A stretch of DNA of 48,989 nucleotides from Microcaldota archaeon (GCA_014730115.1 WJIU01000032.1:1-48989), one strand, 5' to 3'. Positions 26,118-36,251 are shown, counted from the first letter of the stretch. Numbers and translations are program-made. The notes: generated by a model from the letters alone, not told the origin.

Positions 26118-28394
26118 TCAAACCCCTTCAAAAACCTTGGATTTTTCCTTCCACTGCCTGACTGCTTCATTGAATTTTTCCCGCTTGACGAAGAGCATTG
26201 AATCCATGCCCTTGTTGCGCAGCAGCACCAGAACAATCTGCTGCCCGACTGAAACAAAGCTCTGGGGCGAATGCTGGCCAAGGTTCTTTGCAAGTGAGCC
26301 CAGGTAAGACCTCAGCTTAAGGGAAAGGGCAGTTACAACAGTATTTTTGCCGTCCGAGAATTCGGAAAGCACCACCTTCTCATTCTTTATCACTATGACC
26401 CCCCTAATCAGCCCCTTTCCCATCAATTCCCTGACTGTTTTTTCAGGAGTTACCTTGATTTTCTTTATTGCGTCCCTTTCCAGGAGAAGCCCTTCTTCCT
26501 TGGCATAACGCGCCAGGGCCCAGGTTCTCAGCGATGCGGGAATTGTGACAAGCGAACTTACATAAACCTCTTCCTGCTCTTCCAAGAGCTTGGAAATTGT
26601 TTCCTTCCATTTTTCCCAGTTTTCATCTGCCAGTTTTTTCTTTTCCTCCAGGCTGTTTATTGCCCGGTCTGCCTTTGTCAGATATTCATTGATAAGGGTC
26701 TTGGTACGCGGGGTCATGTCCTTGGTGAGAGAATCAATGTTTATGCCTTTCAGGGAAGCATATGCATCATATTCCTTTCCCACGTCAAAATTTTCTTTGC
26801 TGTATTCATCGACAAGCTGGCTGAGAAGGCGGATTCTTTCCTTAAGCTTGTCTGCCTTGGCAAGGAATGCCTGCTTCTCGCTTTTCATCACGTTTCCGTA
26901 TACCTTTTCCAGCAGTATTATCTTTCCGAGGTTCTCGGCAGAAAGATAGGCCATGAGCACACCGAACATTATAAGTACTATGCCAACGGCCCCCTCGCCG
27001 TTCTGGGCCAGGAAACCAACAGATTCCATTAGTTCCGGCGGCTCAAGAGTGGGGGTTGCCAGGAATATCGATACCCCTATGCCCAATGCAAGGAATACCG
27101 CAGCAATAACGATGTCGCTTTTCCACCTTACCTCGGTCCTTCCAAATGCCTTTCTGAACCCGGTAGTGAAAGAGGCTCCTGCCAGCTTTTGGCTTGCAAG
27201 GGTAAAAAGGACGATTACTATGTTGTATGCAAGAAACAGCGCTGAGAGCAGGGTTCCGAGGGCAATCCCCATCGCCAGATAATAATTGCCGGTTATGCCC
27301 CAGAACAGCTGAAATATCATATTAACGGGAATGAGCCCGCTAAGGTCGATTTTTCTTACCTTGAGGTCAGGGTTTTCAAGGGAGGCAACCAGAGTTTCCG
27401 GCGGTGTATCAGATTCAAATTCATATACGAGAAGGTAGCCCTCTCCTGATGCCTGGTCTGAGGTCCAGCTCAGCCGGACATTCCCGCTGCTTTCTGTTGC
27501 AACTACCTTCTGGATTGAGGAAATCTCCTGGGTATTCTGGACAGATGCAACTGGCAGGGTGTCAGTTAACCCTACTCCGCCTGTTTCAACCCCGAGCCCG
27601 CTTTTGTCTTTGGGTTCGGTCGGCTTTACCGAAAGCATAATGCGGTAATGGTAGCCGCACGCTTCAGTGCGGTAGTTCCCGATTTTTTCTGCTGCATCAG
27701 TGAGATGCTCTACTCCGAAATCAGAGGCGTCGCAGAGGTCTATTTCAGGATGAACATAGAGGGGATTGGTGTTGATGTCGGCAATGCTGGCAACTATGTC
27801 CCGGGTCTTCCTAAGAAAGCTGTTTCTGTCCTCATCAGTGGTTTCCCGGAGGTCAAACACCATTCTTCTTGCATCCAGGGTAAGGGAGCTTATTTCGTTG
27901 TTGGACTGCACGTAGGAAATCATTGCCCCGGCCAGCTCATCCTCATATGCCTCTGCAACATTTCTGCATTTGAGGGAAGCGCTGGAGCAGAGCCGGCTGC
28001 AGGTCTGTACGTCGGAGCACACCACCTTGGCAAGGCCTATTTTGTTGCTGCAGGCGTTGTCTGCCTGCTTTCTGCTCTGGGAAAACTCCTCCAGGCTCTG
28101 GTCGGCAATAAGCAGGTCAACATCAGTGAGATTGGGATTTATCGAGGTATAGGTGGCCGTCGTCCGGGTGGTTACAGTTACCATTCTTTTGACTTCCATT
28201 CCACTTTCCTGGACAGTATAAGGTGCAAACGAGTAAATCCTGTAGTCTCGGATTCCGTCCTGGTCAAGGTCAAATTCCTGGGCCTCGGCCAGCTGTTCAG
28301 ATTTTGTTCCTTCAAACGTTTTTTCCTCGATGCATCCAAAGCTCAGCAAGAGTACCGCAAACAGGAGCAGCAGTGGCCAGCGCATGTGAAACAT
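26118..28394 (-). CDS. large membrane protein: lipobox, extracytoplasmic region, TM helices, cytosolic coiled-coil/possible wHTH C-terminus
   Basis: LLLFAVLLLSFGCIEEK lipobox; three to four hydrophobic helices mid-protein; long charged cytosolic tail. Confidence 0.7.
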   Translation of the reverse strand: MFHMRWPLLLLFAVLLLSFGCIEEKTFEGTKSEQLAEAQEFDLDQDGIRDYRIYSFAPYTVQESGMEVKRMVTVTTRTTATYTSINPNLTDVDLLIADQSLEEFSQSRKQADNACSNKIGLAKVVCSDVQTCSRLCSSASLKCRNVAEAYEDELAGAMISYVQSNNEISSLTLDARRMVFDLRETTDEDRNSFLRKTRDIVASIADINTNPLYVHPEIDLCDASDFGVEHLTDAAEKIGNYRTEACGYHYRIMLSVKPTEPKDKSGLGVETGGVGLTDTLPVASVQNTQEISSIQKVVATESSGNVRLSWTSDQASGEGYLLVYEFESDTPPETLVASLENPDLKVRKIDLSGLIPVNMIFQLFWGITGNYYLAMGIALGTLLSALFLAYNIVIVLFTLASQKLAGASFTTGFRKAFGRTEVRWKSDIVIAAVFLALGIGVSIFLATPTLEPPELMESVGFLAQNGEGAVGIVLIMFGVLMAYLSAENLGKIILLEKVYGNVMKSEKQAFLAKADKLKERIRLLSQLVDEYSKENFDVGKEYDAYASLKGINIDSLTKDMTPRTKTLINEYLTKADRAINSLEEKKKLADENWEKWKETISKLLEEQEEVYVSSLVTIPASLRTWALARYAKEEGLLLERDAIKKIKVTPEKTVRELMGKGLIRGVIVIKNEKVVLSEFSDGKNTVVTALSLKLRSYLGSLAKNLGQHSPQSFVSVGQQIVLVLLRNKGMDSMLFVKREKFNEAVRQWKEKSKVFEGV

Positions 28395-28423
28395 TTATTA
28401 GTGTTCTTTTAAAACCTTATTGT

Positions 28424-29689
28424 ATGGGAAAACAGCTTCTTTCCGACGTTCTTTCTGTAATCAAACCAAACCTCCGGGAACTGGGGGAAGAAACAAGGTT
28501 TGCAGCCGAGCTTGTAGACAGAATCAGTAAAAACGCACCTCCGGACACAAACGTGGTTCTTACCGGTTCAATAGCCAAAAAGACGTTTCTTCGGCACCAC
28601 AGGGATATAGATGTGTTTATTCTATTCAGCCGCTCGGTGCCAAAAGAAAAGCTGGGGCCTGCAGTAAGGGAAGTCATGGTTTCGGCGTTCCCGAAGACAG
28701 GTTATCAGCTGAGTTATGCTGAGCACCCCTATATTCGTTTCCATTATAAGGGCAGGAAGGTGGACCTGGTACCTGCCTACAGGATTTCAAAAGCCGAAGA
28801 AAGGATGAGTGCGGTGGACCGGTCGGTGCTCCACACCAGATATGTCAAAAAGCATCTTAGCGCAGAACAGCGGGATGATGTCCTTCTCCTGAAGCAGTTT
28901 CTCAGGGCCAATGAGATATATGGAGCCGAAATAAAAATCAAGGGCTTTTCCGGATATCTTTGCGAGCTCCTTATCATAAAATACGGCAGCTTCCCCAGAC
29001 TGGTGAAGGCTGCGGCTAAATGGAAACCCCCGGTTTTCATTGACCTGGAAAAGTATCACAGCAAAAAAAACATCCCGCACGCGATTGGGCGCTTTGGGGA
29101 TTTTGTGGTAATAGACCCAACTGATTCAGAGAGGAATGTTGCAGCGGCAGTCTCAACGGACAATTTCAGGAAGTTTATTTCCCTCTGCAGGTCCTTTATC
29201 AAGAAGCCTTCCAAGAGGCTGTTCTTCAGAAAGCCTCTCAGTTTCGAGCAAAGGCTTTCCAGGGCCAGAGGAAATCACAAGCTTGTGGTTTCCATGCCGC
29301 GGCCAGACGTGGTGGACGATGTTCTGTGGGGCCAGCTCCACCGGCTGATAAGGATGCTGAGCAACCATCTTTCGGAATTCAAGCCAAAAAAGATTATTGC
29401 AGATGACAGCAGACATCTGGTGCGCTTGGGGATAGTACTGGAAAAAGGGAAACTTTCCCCCAGGATGCTGGTACCCGGCCCCCCCCTGGAGATGAAAGAG
29501 AATGTAAAACGATTCAAATCCAGGCACCGCGGCGCTAAATTCATCAAAAAGAAAAACAGGCTGTATGCAGAGAGAAAGCGGCCGGCAAGGGAGGCTGAAA
29601 CCGCGATGAAAATGTTCTTCAGGAAATTCAGCGAGTCCGATTCACACCTTGCTTATCCGGAAGAGATGGTTGTTATACGGGTCCAGTAA
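28424..29689 (+). CDS. cca: archaeal class I CCA-adding tRNA nucleotidyltransferase
   Basis: VVLTGSIAKKTFLRHHRDIDVFILF, KGRKVDLVPAY, LLLKQFLRANEIYGAEIKIKGFSGYLCELLI; ATG at 28424 in frame with listed ORF. Confidence 0.93.
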   Translation: MGKQLLSDVLSVIKPNLRELGEETRFAAELVDRISKNAPPDTNVVLTGSIAKKTFLRHHRDIDVFILFSRSVPKEKLGPAVREVMVSAFPKTGYQLSYAEHPYIRFHYKGRKVDLVPAYRISKAEERMSAVDRSVLHTRYVKKHLSAEQRDDVLLLKQFLRANEIYGAEIKIKGFSGYLCELLIIKYGSFPRLVKAAAKWKPPVFIDLEKYHSKKNIPHAIGRFGDFVVIDPTDSERNVAAAVSTDNFRKFISLCRSFIKKPSKRLFFRKPLSFEQRLSRARGNHKLVVSMPRPDVVDDVLWGQLHRLIRMLSNHLSEFKPKKIIADDSRHLVRLGIVLEKGKLSPRMLVPGPPLEMKENVKRFKSRHRGAKFIKKKNRLYAERKRPAREAETAMKMFFRKFSESDSHLAYPEEMVVIRVQ

Positions 29690-29753
29690 AAAACATATTT
29701 TTAAATTTATATACACATAATGATTCAATACTGCTCTTTTTAGAGTGATTGAT

Positions 29754-30566
29754 ATGGAATTGAAAAGAAACTCAAACAAATTCGGAAACAATAAAACAAA
29801 AAGAAGGCTCTCCGGCGCTGTGCTAACTGCCGGCTTGCTTTCCAGCTCCTGTATGGTCACCCCCAACCAGCCGGTGACCCTGAACCAGGGCCGTTCGGAT
29901 ATTAATCTGCCGGAGCCGGATTCACAAAAGAATTCACACACAGATAACGCATTTTCTGGTTTTCAGGACAGCCGGGAATGCAGCCTTGTCCCAGAATATC
30001 ATGTTTCGTGCGAGCTGGGCCCGGCAACCGTGCAGGTCGGGGAAGATGGAGGCGAGGTGGTTAAGTTCGGCGGCTATCTTGTTCATTTGCTGCCGGAATA
30101 TCCGGATGACAGCGAAATAAGGGTGAGGGCACACTTCCTTGACCGGGAATGCCATGAACTGGAAGAACCGGTGCTGCTTGCACTGGGGGAACGCACCCAT
30201 GTACGGCTGCCAGGTGCCCTGGTCTCACTGAGTATTGTCAATTTAAGCGAAGACCAAGCCAACGTTGACGTTTCGCTGCCTTATGAAAGCGGGGTTCTGG
30301 AGGCAGGACAGAGCATGTTTGTATTCACACCCAAGGAACGTTATGCGGTGCTTCTGGGCGATGTTCTTCCCGGCCCGGCAAATACTGCTATTATTGCCGT
30401 ATATGATTCAGAAGGCCAGACGGTGTTCAGCAAAAATATGACAGAAGGCCAGAACGAAATGCTCCAGTTGGGGGAATACACGCTTTCCCTTACTGTAGAG
30501 GGAACCTTCTACGAAATGGAATCAGGGACCCGCATTGCAAAACTGAGGATTTCCAACTGCGACTAG
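29754..30566 (+). CDS. predicted secreted/lipoprotein of unknown function
   Basis: KRRLSGAVLTAGLLSSSC lipobox-like N-terminus; upstream TTTATATAC TATA box. Confidence 0.65.
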   Translation: MELKRNSNKFGNNKTKRRLSGAVLTAGLLSSSCMVTPNQPVTLNQGRSDINLPEPDSQKNSHTDNAFSGFQDSRECSLVPEYHVSCELGPATVQVGEDGGEVVKFGGYLVHLLPEYPDDSEIRVRAHFLDRECHELEEPVLLALGERTHVRLPGALVSLSIVNLSEDQANVDVSLPYESGVLEAGQSMFVFTPKERYAVLLGDVLPGPANTAIIAVYDSEGQTVFSKNMTEGQNEMLQLGEYTLSLTVEGTFYEMESGTRIAKLRISNCD

Positions 30567-31807
30567 CCCGTCTCAATCCTTTCGCCGGGCAGGGGAGCAA
30601 CGGCGTCATAGCCTTCTTCCTTTAATTCTTCAGCAAACTTTTTGGGCTGGTCGCCGTGCACCAGCACAATCTTCTCCGGGTTTGCAGTTTCAATAAACTT
30701 CATGATGTCCTTTCTTCCGGCATGTGCAGACAGGTCCAGATATTCTACAGGCAGGTCCACATGGAGTTCCTGGTCATCCTGCATTATGTATCCTTTGTTC
30801 TGCAGTAACCACCCGTTTGTTCCCTCAATACAGTAGCCGGTGAATATTACCTTGGACTGGCTGTTGGCATGGAAAAGATAGTTCAGTATTGTACCGCCGT
30901 TCATCATCCCTGCACCGGCGATAATCGCGCAGGGAGTGTTGGAGGCCCTCTTCTTGTCTGCGATGCTTTCCACAATGTTCACGCTGCGGACTGCTTTCCG
31001 GAAGGCCTTGGGGTCTTTGATGTATTTCGGATGTTTCAGATATATCCTGGTAAGCTCTCTGCCCATCCCGTCAACAAATACCGGGATTTCCGGGTCATAG
31101 GACCTTATCAGCGCAATCAGCTCCTGGGTCCTTCCCAGGGCAAACGAAGGAAGCAGGGCATTGCCTCCGTTGTCAATAGTTTCGTATATCTCCTGCATCA
31201 GCTTTGTTTCCGTTTCTTTCCGGGGAGGATGGTCCTTCAGCGCATAGGTAGTCTCCATTACCAGCACATCTGCATCCTCCACCGGCCGGGCACCTTTGTG
31301 CATGAATGTTTCTTCGCCTTTGAAATCTCCGGAATACAGCAGCCTTTTTCCTTTGTACCGCAGGTCTATCATTGCCGCCCCGCAGATGTGCCCTGCATCG
31401 TAAAGCTCCACTCTGGTGTTTCCTGTCTTTATCGGCTTGTTGTACTGCATTGGGGTCCAGTATTTCAGCGCCTTGTTGAAGTGCGACCTGCGATAGGGCA
31501 GTCCGTCTCCCATGATTTTCATTGAATCTTTCCAGAGGACTTCGCATATGTCCTTGGTGGGGGGAGGCGCATGCCACCTGACTTTCATATTGCGGTAAAG
31601 AGAAGGAACGCAGCCGCTGTGGTCAAGATGGGCATGGGAGATAACCACCATGTCCGGCTTGGTGTGCTCCAGGGGGAACTTGGGCTTGCCGGTGGGGTCA
31701 AAAATCTTGATTCCATAATCCAGCATGATTTTTTTGTCGGTTTTAACCAGAAATGCGCTTCTTCCTACTTCTCTGGATGCTCCGAGACAGTCAATAGTAA
31801 ATCCCAT
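30563..31807 (-). CDS. MBL-fold beta-CASP ribonuclease (aCPSF/RNase J-like)
   Basis: VVISHAHLDHSG, GAAMIDLRYKGKRLLYSGDF, LPSFALGRTQELIALI, FTGYCIEGTNGW, DLSAHAGR, LVHGD. Confidence 0.92.
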   Translation of the reverse strand: MGFTIDCLGASREVGRSAFLVKTDKKIMLDYGIKIFDPTGKPKFPLEHTKPDMVVISHAHLDHSGCVPSLYRNMKVRWHAPPPTKDICEVLWKDSMKIMGDGLPYRRSHFNKALKYWTPMQYNKPIKTGNTRVELYDAGHICGAAMIDLRYKGKRLLYSGDFKGEETFMHKGARPVEDADVLVMETTYALKDHPPRKETETKLMQEIYETIDNGGNALLPSFALGRTQELIALIRSYDPEIPVFVDGMGRELTRIYLKHPKYIKDPKAFRKAVRSVNIVESIADKKRASNTPCAIIAGAGMMNGGTILNYLFHANSQSKVIFTGYCIEGTNGWLLQNKGYIMQDDQELHVDLPVEYLDLSAHAGRKDIMKFIETANPEKIVLVHGDQPKKFAEELKEEGYDAVAPLPGERIETG

Positions 31808-31859
31808 GAGCAGAACTCAGTATAGAATATTTTAATACGTTATCAAAGTTATTCTACCC

Positions 31860-32255
31860 ATGCCTTCGGAAAAAATGGGTGATTTGGTAATTCCCTTTGT
31901 TGTGCTTGCTTTTCTCTACCTGGTGTCGGTTATTTTTTTCCATTTCGTGGAAGGCTGGAGCTTCCTTGATGCTGCCTATTTCACCACCATGACAATCTCC
32001 ACAGTGGGCTATGGGGACATAATACCCGTCACCCATCTTGGCAAGGTGGGGGCAATAGTGCTGGTATTTGCAGGCGTATCCCTGGCTTTCTACGTGATAA
32101 GCCATCTTGGACTTTTGAGGGCAAAGGCCTTTGACCCCCATGTACAGAAGCGCCTGAACGTGCTCCGCAGCCTGACCACCCTGCAGTCCCAGAAGACCAA
32201 AAAGTCCGATATAAAGAAGATCAGGGACAAGATTGAAGGTGCCAAGATTTCATGA
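31860..32255 (+). CDS. two-TM potassium channel (pore domain)
   Basis: Selectivity filter TISTVGYGD between two TM helices. Confidence 0.92.
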   Translation: MPSEKMGDLVIPFVVLAFLYLVSVIFFHFVEGWSFLDAAYFTTMTISTVGYGDIIPVTHLGKVGAIVLVFAGVSLAFYVISHLGLLRAKAFDPHVQKRLNVLRSLTTLQSQKTKKSDIKKIRDKIEGAKIS

Positions 32256-32542
32256 GCGACTACTTTGTAATCGAGCCATGCCATACTGCCAATGGCTTTG
32301 AAGTCAAGCTGAAAGAAAGAACAATCAACCTGAAAAAGGCGGAGAAAGCGGTGGATAAAGTGGGCATGGCGATGGCTTCCAGTCCGGTAGTCATGCTTGC
32401 CAAGGTGGAGGACTATTCAGTCAGCATATACGCCAGCGGCCGGATTCTTATCAAGAGCCATAAGAAAATCACCGAAAAGGACGCAACATATGTAGCAGAG
32501 AAACTTGTCAGTTCACTAGAAAAAGAAGGTGCTTTGCAGTGA
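32252..32542 (+). CDS. small conserved-looking protein, 96 aa
   Basis: Overlaps neighbours by 4 nt on each side; VSIYASGRILIKSHKKITEKDATYVAEKLV. Confidence 0.7.
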   Translation: MSDYFVIEPCHTANGFEVKLKERTINLKKAEKAVDKVGMAMASSPVVMLAKVEDYSVSIYASGRILIKSHKKITEKDATYVAEKLVSSLEKEGALQ

Positions 32543-33189
32543 AAGTTGATTTCCACGTGCATACTGGTTATTCCATTGATTCAATCATAAGGCCCCGGGA
32601 CCTCTCCAGAAAGGCCCAGAAGCTTGGAATAATTCCGGCAGTAACCGACCACAATACGATGAGGGGGGTTGCTGGGATGGATGCCGCGGGTTCGCGGTTT
32701 ATCCCCGGGGAGGAAATCAAAACAGACAAGGGAGACCTTATCGGCCTTTACCTCAGCGAAGAAATACCTGGAGGGACTTCATTTTCTGAAACTCTTGATT
32801 TAATCCACGGCCAGGGCGGCCTCTCTTATCTCCCTCACATGTATGATAGTACCAGGCGCGGCGCTGTTCCGGAAGGGGATGAAATAAAAAGAATCGACAT
32901 TGTGGAAGTATTCAATGCCCGCTGCCTGGGCCAGCATTATAATGAAAAGGCCAAGGAATTTGCCGACATGCACGGAATTGCCGGGGCAGCCGGGAGCGAC
33001 ACCCATTTTCTGTTAGAATTCGGAAGCACATACACCAAACTGCCTGATTTTGATATCTCCAGTCCCAAGGCCTTGATGAATGCCCTGCCCAAAGCAACCC
33101 TGGTAACCAAAAAAGCACCGTATTTCGTTAGGGGCCCGACCAAGCTGCTGAGCATAGGAAAAAAGATTGCCGGCGCCTTCGGCTTCTGA
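32539..33189 (+). CDS. PHP-domain phosphoesterase
   Basis: VDFHVHTGYSIDS, VTDHNTMRG, GAAGSDTHF; GTG start overlapping previous stop. Confidence 0.88.
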   Translation: MKVDFHVHTGYSIDSIIRPRDLSRKAQKLGIIPAVTDHNTMRGVAGMDAAGSRFIPGEEIKTDKGDLIGLYLSEEIPGGTSFSETLDLIHGQGGLSYLPHMYDSTRRGAVPEGDEIKRIDIVEVFNARCLGQHYNEKAKEFADMHGIAGAAGSDTHFLLEFGSTYTKLPDFDISSPKALMNALPKATLVTKKAPYFVRGPTKLLSIGKKIAGAFGF

Positions 33190-33190
33190 C

Positions 33191-34120
33191 TTATTTTCTG
33201 TAGGCCACGTATATGTCTGCCTCAATCATTTTTCCGTTCTCATAGAAGTGATGTGTGAAATATATGTTGCCTTCGGAGCCCAGTGTCGGCTCTCCGGCAA
33301 AGCTGGAGACTATAAGCTTTGGCTTCTGCCATTCGTTGTCCATTCTTTCTGATTTGAATATTGCCGGGCTTCCCAAGTATGTCCTTGTAAACCAGAGTTC
33401 TTTGCCGTCAGGAGTAATGTATGGCCAGCCGTCGTGCTCCTCTGTATTCACTGCCTCTATATTCTCCGGCTCCTGCCATTCTCCATCTGCCTTTCTTGTA
33501 ACCCATATATCATAATTGCCTTTTCCGCCCACCCTGGAAGAATGAAAATACAGCTCGTTTCCGTGGAGGTGCATCTCGCCGACTTCATATTCAACGAGTC
33601 GGTCTTCCACATGCTCAATGCTTGTCCATTCTTCGTTTACAAGTTCTGCTGTGAAAAGATGCATGCCGGCATAACCTTCTCTTGCAGAGCAGAACCACAT
33701 CCTGTTGTCCTGTATGAATTGGCAGCCATCCAGGGAAAGCTTCCCGGGTTCCTGAAGCCATACTCTTTCAGGTTCCTGGAACTCTCCATTTGAATATTCA
33801 GAGAAATAGATTCCGGTTACATTGTCAAGCAGCTGCTTTTCAACAGGCACGTCCACATCGGGGGTGAAGAAAAAATACAGCCCGTCTTCGGCAAAAAAGG
33901 CGGAATCCTCCGCACCCTTTGTGTTCACGGGGCATGCAAGCGGCACAGGCTCGTCATATTCGTCTGAATGCAGCTGAGGGGGGTGGTTGTCCATCCCCTG
34001 CGTTATCTTGACTGCACCGGCAGGAATCATACTTTCCCTGTCAACATCAGGGCGCTCCGCCGGTCTGATGCACCCCAAAAGTATAAATGCGGCCAGAATC
34101 ATGGCAATTGAAGTTCTCAT
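33191..34120 (-). CDS. lipoprotein with WD40-like/PD40 beta-propeller repeats
   Basis: MILAAFILLGC lipobox; repeats such as GWPYITPDGKELWFTR and EPTLGSEGNIYFTHH. Confidence 0.8.
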   Translation of the reverse strand: MRTSIAMILAAFILLGCIRPAERPDVDRESMIPAGAVKITQGMDNHPPQLHSDEYDEPVPLACPVNTKGAEDSAFFAEDGLYFFFTPDVDVPVEKQLLDNVTGIYFSEYSNGEFQEPERVWLQEPGKLSLDGCQFIQDNRMWFCSAREGYAGMHLFTAELVNEEWTSIEHVEDRLVEYEVGEMHLHGNELYFHSSRVGGKGNYDIWVTRKADGEWQEPENIEAVNTEEHDGWPYITPDGKELWFTRTYLGSPAIFKSERMDNEWQKPKLIVSSFAGEPTLGSEGNIYFTHHFYENGKMIEADIYVAYRK

Positions 34121-34273
34121 GGCACTTTCCTTGTTTTCTGTCTTTTATAAATTCAGTGTATTTTTTTGCTGAAACCCCGGTGAGTTGTTGCTTCAGTTGA
34201 ATTGGAGGGGCACCATTTCAGCTTCAGGGGGTTCGCGAAACATATTTAATTTTAGTACAAGTACTCATTCCTG

Positions 34274-35350
34274 ATGGCGGAGGAATTTGTTGGCGTAGAA
34301 ATAGCCGTAATCGTTGTAACTGCATCCATAACGCTCGCAGCAATACTGATAGGCCTCGGCCGTGCATTCGGATACAAGCGGATTGAGCATTTTGGCATTG
34401 AGGAGCTTTTGCAGTCAGTAGTCAATGCTGCGATAATCGGCTCATTTGCAGCAGTGATTGAGCTGGTGGCCGCGGTCAGCTCCTCACTGGTTACGGAGAC
34501 GTGCACAGAGGGGAATGTGGTGGAGCAGCTGGGGTGTGCACTGCAGAACATCAACGATTTGCTGTTCCTGTTTTTCCAGGAGCTGGTAAAAGTGCTGACC
34601 CTGGTAGGCTATTACCAGACCATAGGCCTGGACTTCGGCGCTTTCGAAATTTCCCCGTTCAACAACCTTGCTGCGGTTTCAGGGGTTCTTTCCGTCCAGC
34701 TTTTAGCCGCAAACCTCATACTCCTGCTGGTGGGGCTCAACATCCAGATAACCAATTTCATCGGCCAGAATGCCCTGGCCCTTCTGTTTCCGGTCGGCCT
34801 GGTGCTGCGCACCCTGTTTGCCACCAGAAAGGTAGGGGGATTCCTCATTGCGCTTTCCATCGGCCTTTTCCTTTTCTATCCTACGTTTGTGCTGATATTC
34901 CCGGGGCCGGAAAATGACCTGAGCAACTCTACCGTTGCCATGCAAGAATTCAACAACAACAGCTACTACGCCACCCTTCCGGTTGTTGACCTCAACGACA
35001 ATTATGCGATTGCCGGAAAGCTGGACATTATGAGCGGAAGGTGCCTGGAGGAGAACCTTTCCAACACATCGCAATGCAACCAGACCCTGATTGACTACGG
35101 CATAATGGAGAACGTTTCCAATGTATCCAATGTAACAGTTTGGGAAATTGCTCTCCCTGAGAATACCACCTTCGATTTCAGCGGCGACATCACCTACATA
35201 ACCCAGTCCAACAACAATGCCCTTTCCAAGTCGCTCCTTTACTCGGTGGTAGCCCCCATATTCTCGCTGCTGGTTACGGTTGTATTCGTAAAAGAACTTT
35301 CCAATATCCTGGGAAGCGAGATAGGAATAAAGACGCTTACCGCGATATAA
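34274..35350 (+). CDS. polytopic membrane protein with Asn-rich extracytoplasmic loop; VirB6/TrbL-like by context
   Basis: Multiple hydrophobic helices, loop rich in N-x-S/T, directly upstream of VirB4-like genes. Confidence 0.7.
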   Translation: MAEEFVGVEIAVIVVTASITLAAILIGLGRAFGYKRIEHFGIEELLQSVVNAAIIGSFAAVIELVAAVSSSLVTETCTEGNVVEQLGCALQNINDLLFLFFQELVKVLTLVGYYQTIGLDFGAFEISPFNNLAAVSGVLSVQLLAANLILLLVGLNIQITNFIGQNALALLFPVGLVLRTLFATRKVGGFLIALSIGLFLFYPTFVLIFPGPENDLSNSTVAMQEFNNNSYYATLPVVDLNDNYAIAGKLDIMSGRCLEENLSNTSQCNQTLIDYGIMENVSNVSNVTVWEIALPENTTFDFSGDITYITQSNNNALSKSLLYSVVAPIFSLLVTVVFVKELSNILGSEIGIKTLTAI

Positions 35351-35381
35351 AATTTAAATATACAGATGGAGAGATACTAAC

Positions 35382-36164
35382 ATGTTCCTTAATCGTGCAG
35401 TAACCGCCCTGGCTGCGGTGGGAGGGGTTGTCAGCATAATAATCTCCCTTCTTTCCGGAAACCCAATATTCCCGATTATTGCAGGGGTATTCTTCACAGC
35501 AACCATAATGCTCTGGAAGTATGGCTACCTGCTTATTCCGGTAATCACCCGCGCTGCCAATATTGTTGAAGTGCGGGGTGGATACGAAGTCCCCTCTTCC
35601 CGGGATTACATCATCAAAAAGGACGAGAACGGATATTATGCCTCCAAATTCCTGGAAATCAGATTCTATGAAAGCTCCATGGACAAAAACAAGGAAGAAA
35701 GGCATACCATGTTCCAGTCTTTTGAAAGGGCGATAAGCTCCCTGAAGTACATAGTAAAGATATCCCTCATGGTCAGCACCCTGGACCTTTCCAAGCACAT
35801 AGATGAAATCAAGACCAAGAGAGGCGCGGCAGAGGCAAAGAAGTCCAAGGAAACCAAGCTGGCCAGGGATGAGAGCCTTCGCCTTGACCGTGAGCTTGCC
35901 TACTGGAACCGCCTGCTTGACCGGATAACCCAGGGAGAGCGGCCGGTGGAGGTGATAGCATTTGCCCAGACTACTGCTTTCGGCCTGACCAGGGACGAGG
36001 CACTGAGCAGGGTCTCCAGGCAGGCGAAGGAGCTGAAGACAATACTTTCCAGCTCTCTGGGATGCGATATCCGCCACCTGAAGGACAAGGAGATGCTGAA
36101 ATGCTTTGAATGGGAGTATTTCTTCCCCACAACCCAGGAGGAAATAAAGGACATAATGTTCTGA
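35382..36164 (+). CDS. two-TM N-terminus plus soluble domain; VirB3/PrgI-like and VirB4 N-terminal-like
   Basis: Two N-terminal helices, then ERPVEVIAFAQTTAFGLTRDEALSRVSRQAKELKTILSSSLGCDIRHL resembling VirB4 N-domains; adjacent to ATPase. Confidence 0.65.
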   Translation: MFLNRAVTALAAVGGVVSIIISLLSGNPIFPIIAGVFFTATIMLWKYGYLLIPVITRAANIVEVRGGYEVPSSRDYIIKKDENGYYASKFLEIRFYESSMDKNKEERHTMFQSFERAISSLKYIVKISLMVSTLDLSKHIDEIKTKRGAAEAKKSKETKLARDESLRLDRELAYWNRLLDRITQGERPVEVIAFAQTTAFGLTRDEALSRVSRQAKELKTILSSSLGCDIRHLKDKEMLKCFEWEYFFPTTQEEIKDIMF

Positions 36165-36189
36165 CGGCCGGTTAAACCAATCATTAACA

Positions 36190-36198
36190 TTTATATAT
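36190..36198 (+). promoter_or_regulatory. TATA box for the VirB4-like ATPase gene
   Basis: TTTATATAT in the 87-bp intergenic gap; AAGGGGGTAGAGAGG SD-like tract before the ATG. Confidence 0.5.
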
Positions 36199-36251
36199 CG
36201 CCGTAAACAAGTATATCCTGCCGTTCTTCAAAGGGGGTAGAGAGGTATCCA

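Noticed and set aside
34168-34260. Possible H/ACA sRNA in the divergent gap
   Set aside because: Some hairpin pairing, but no convincing ACA just 3' of the stem and no clear k-turn; kept only as a structured-region observation
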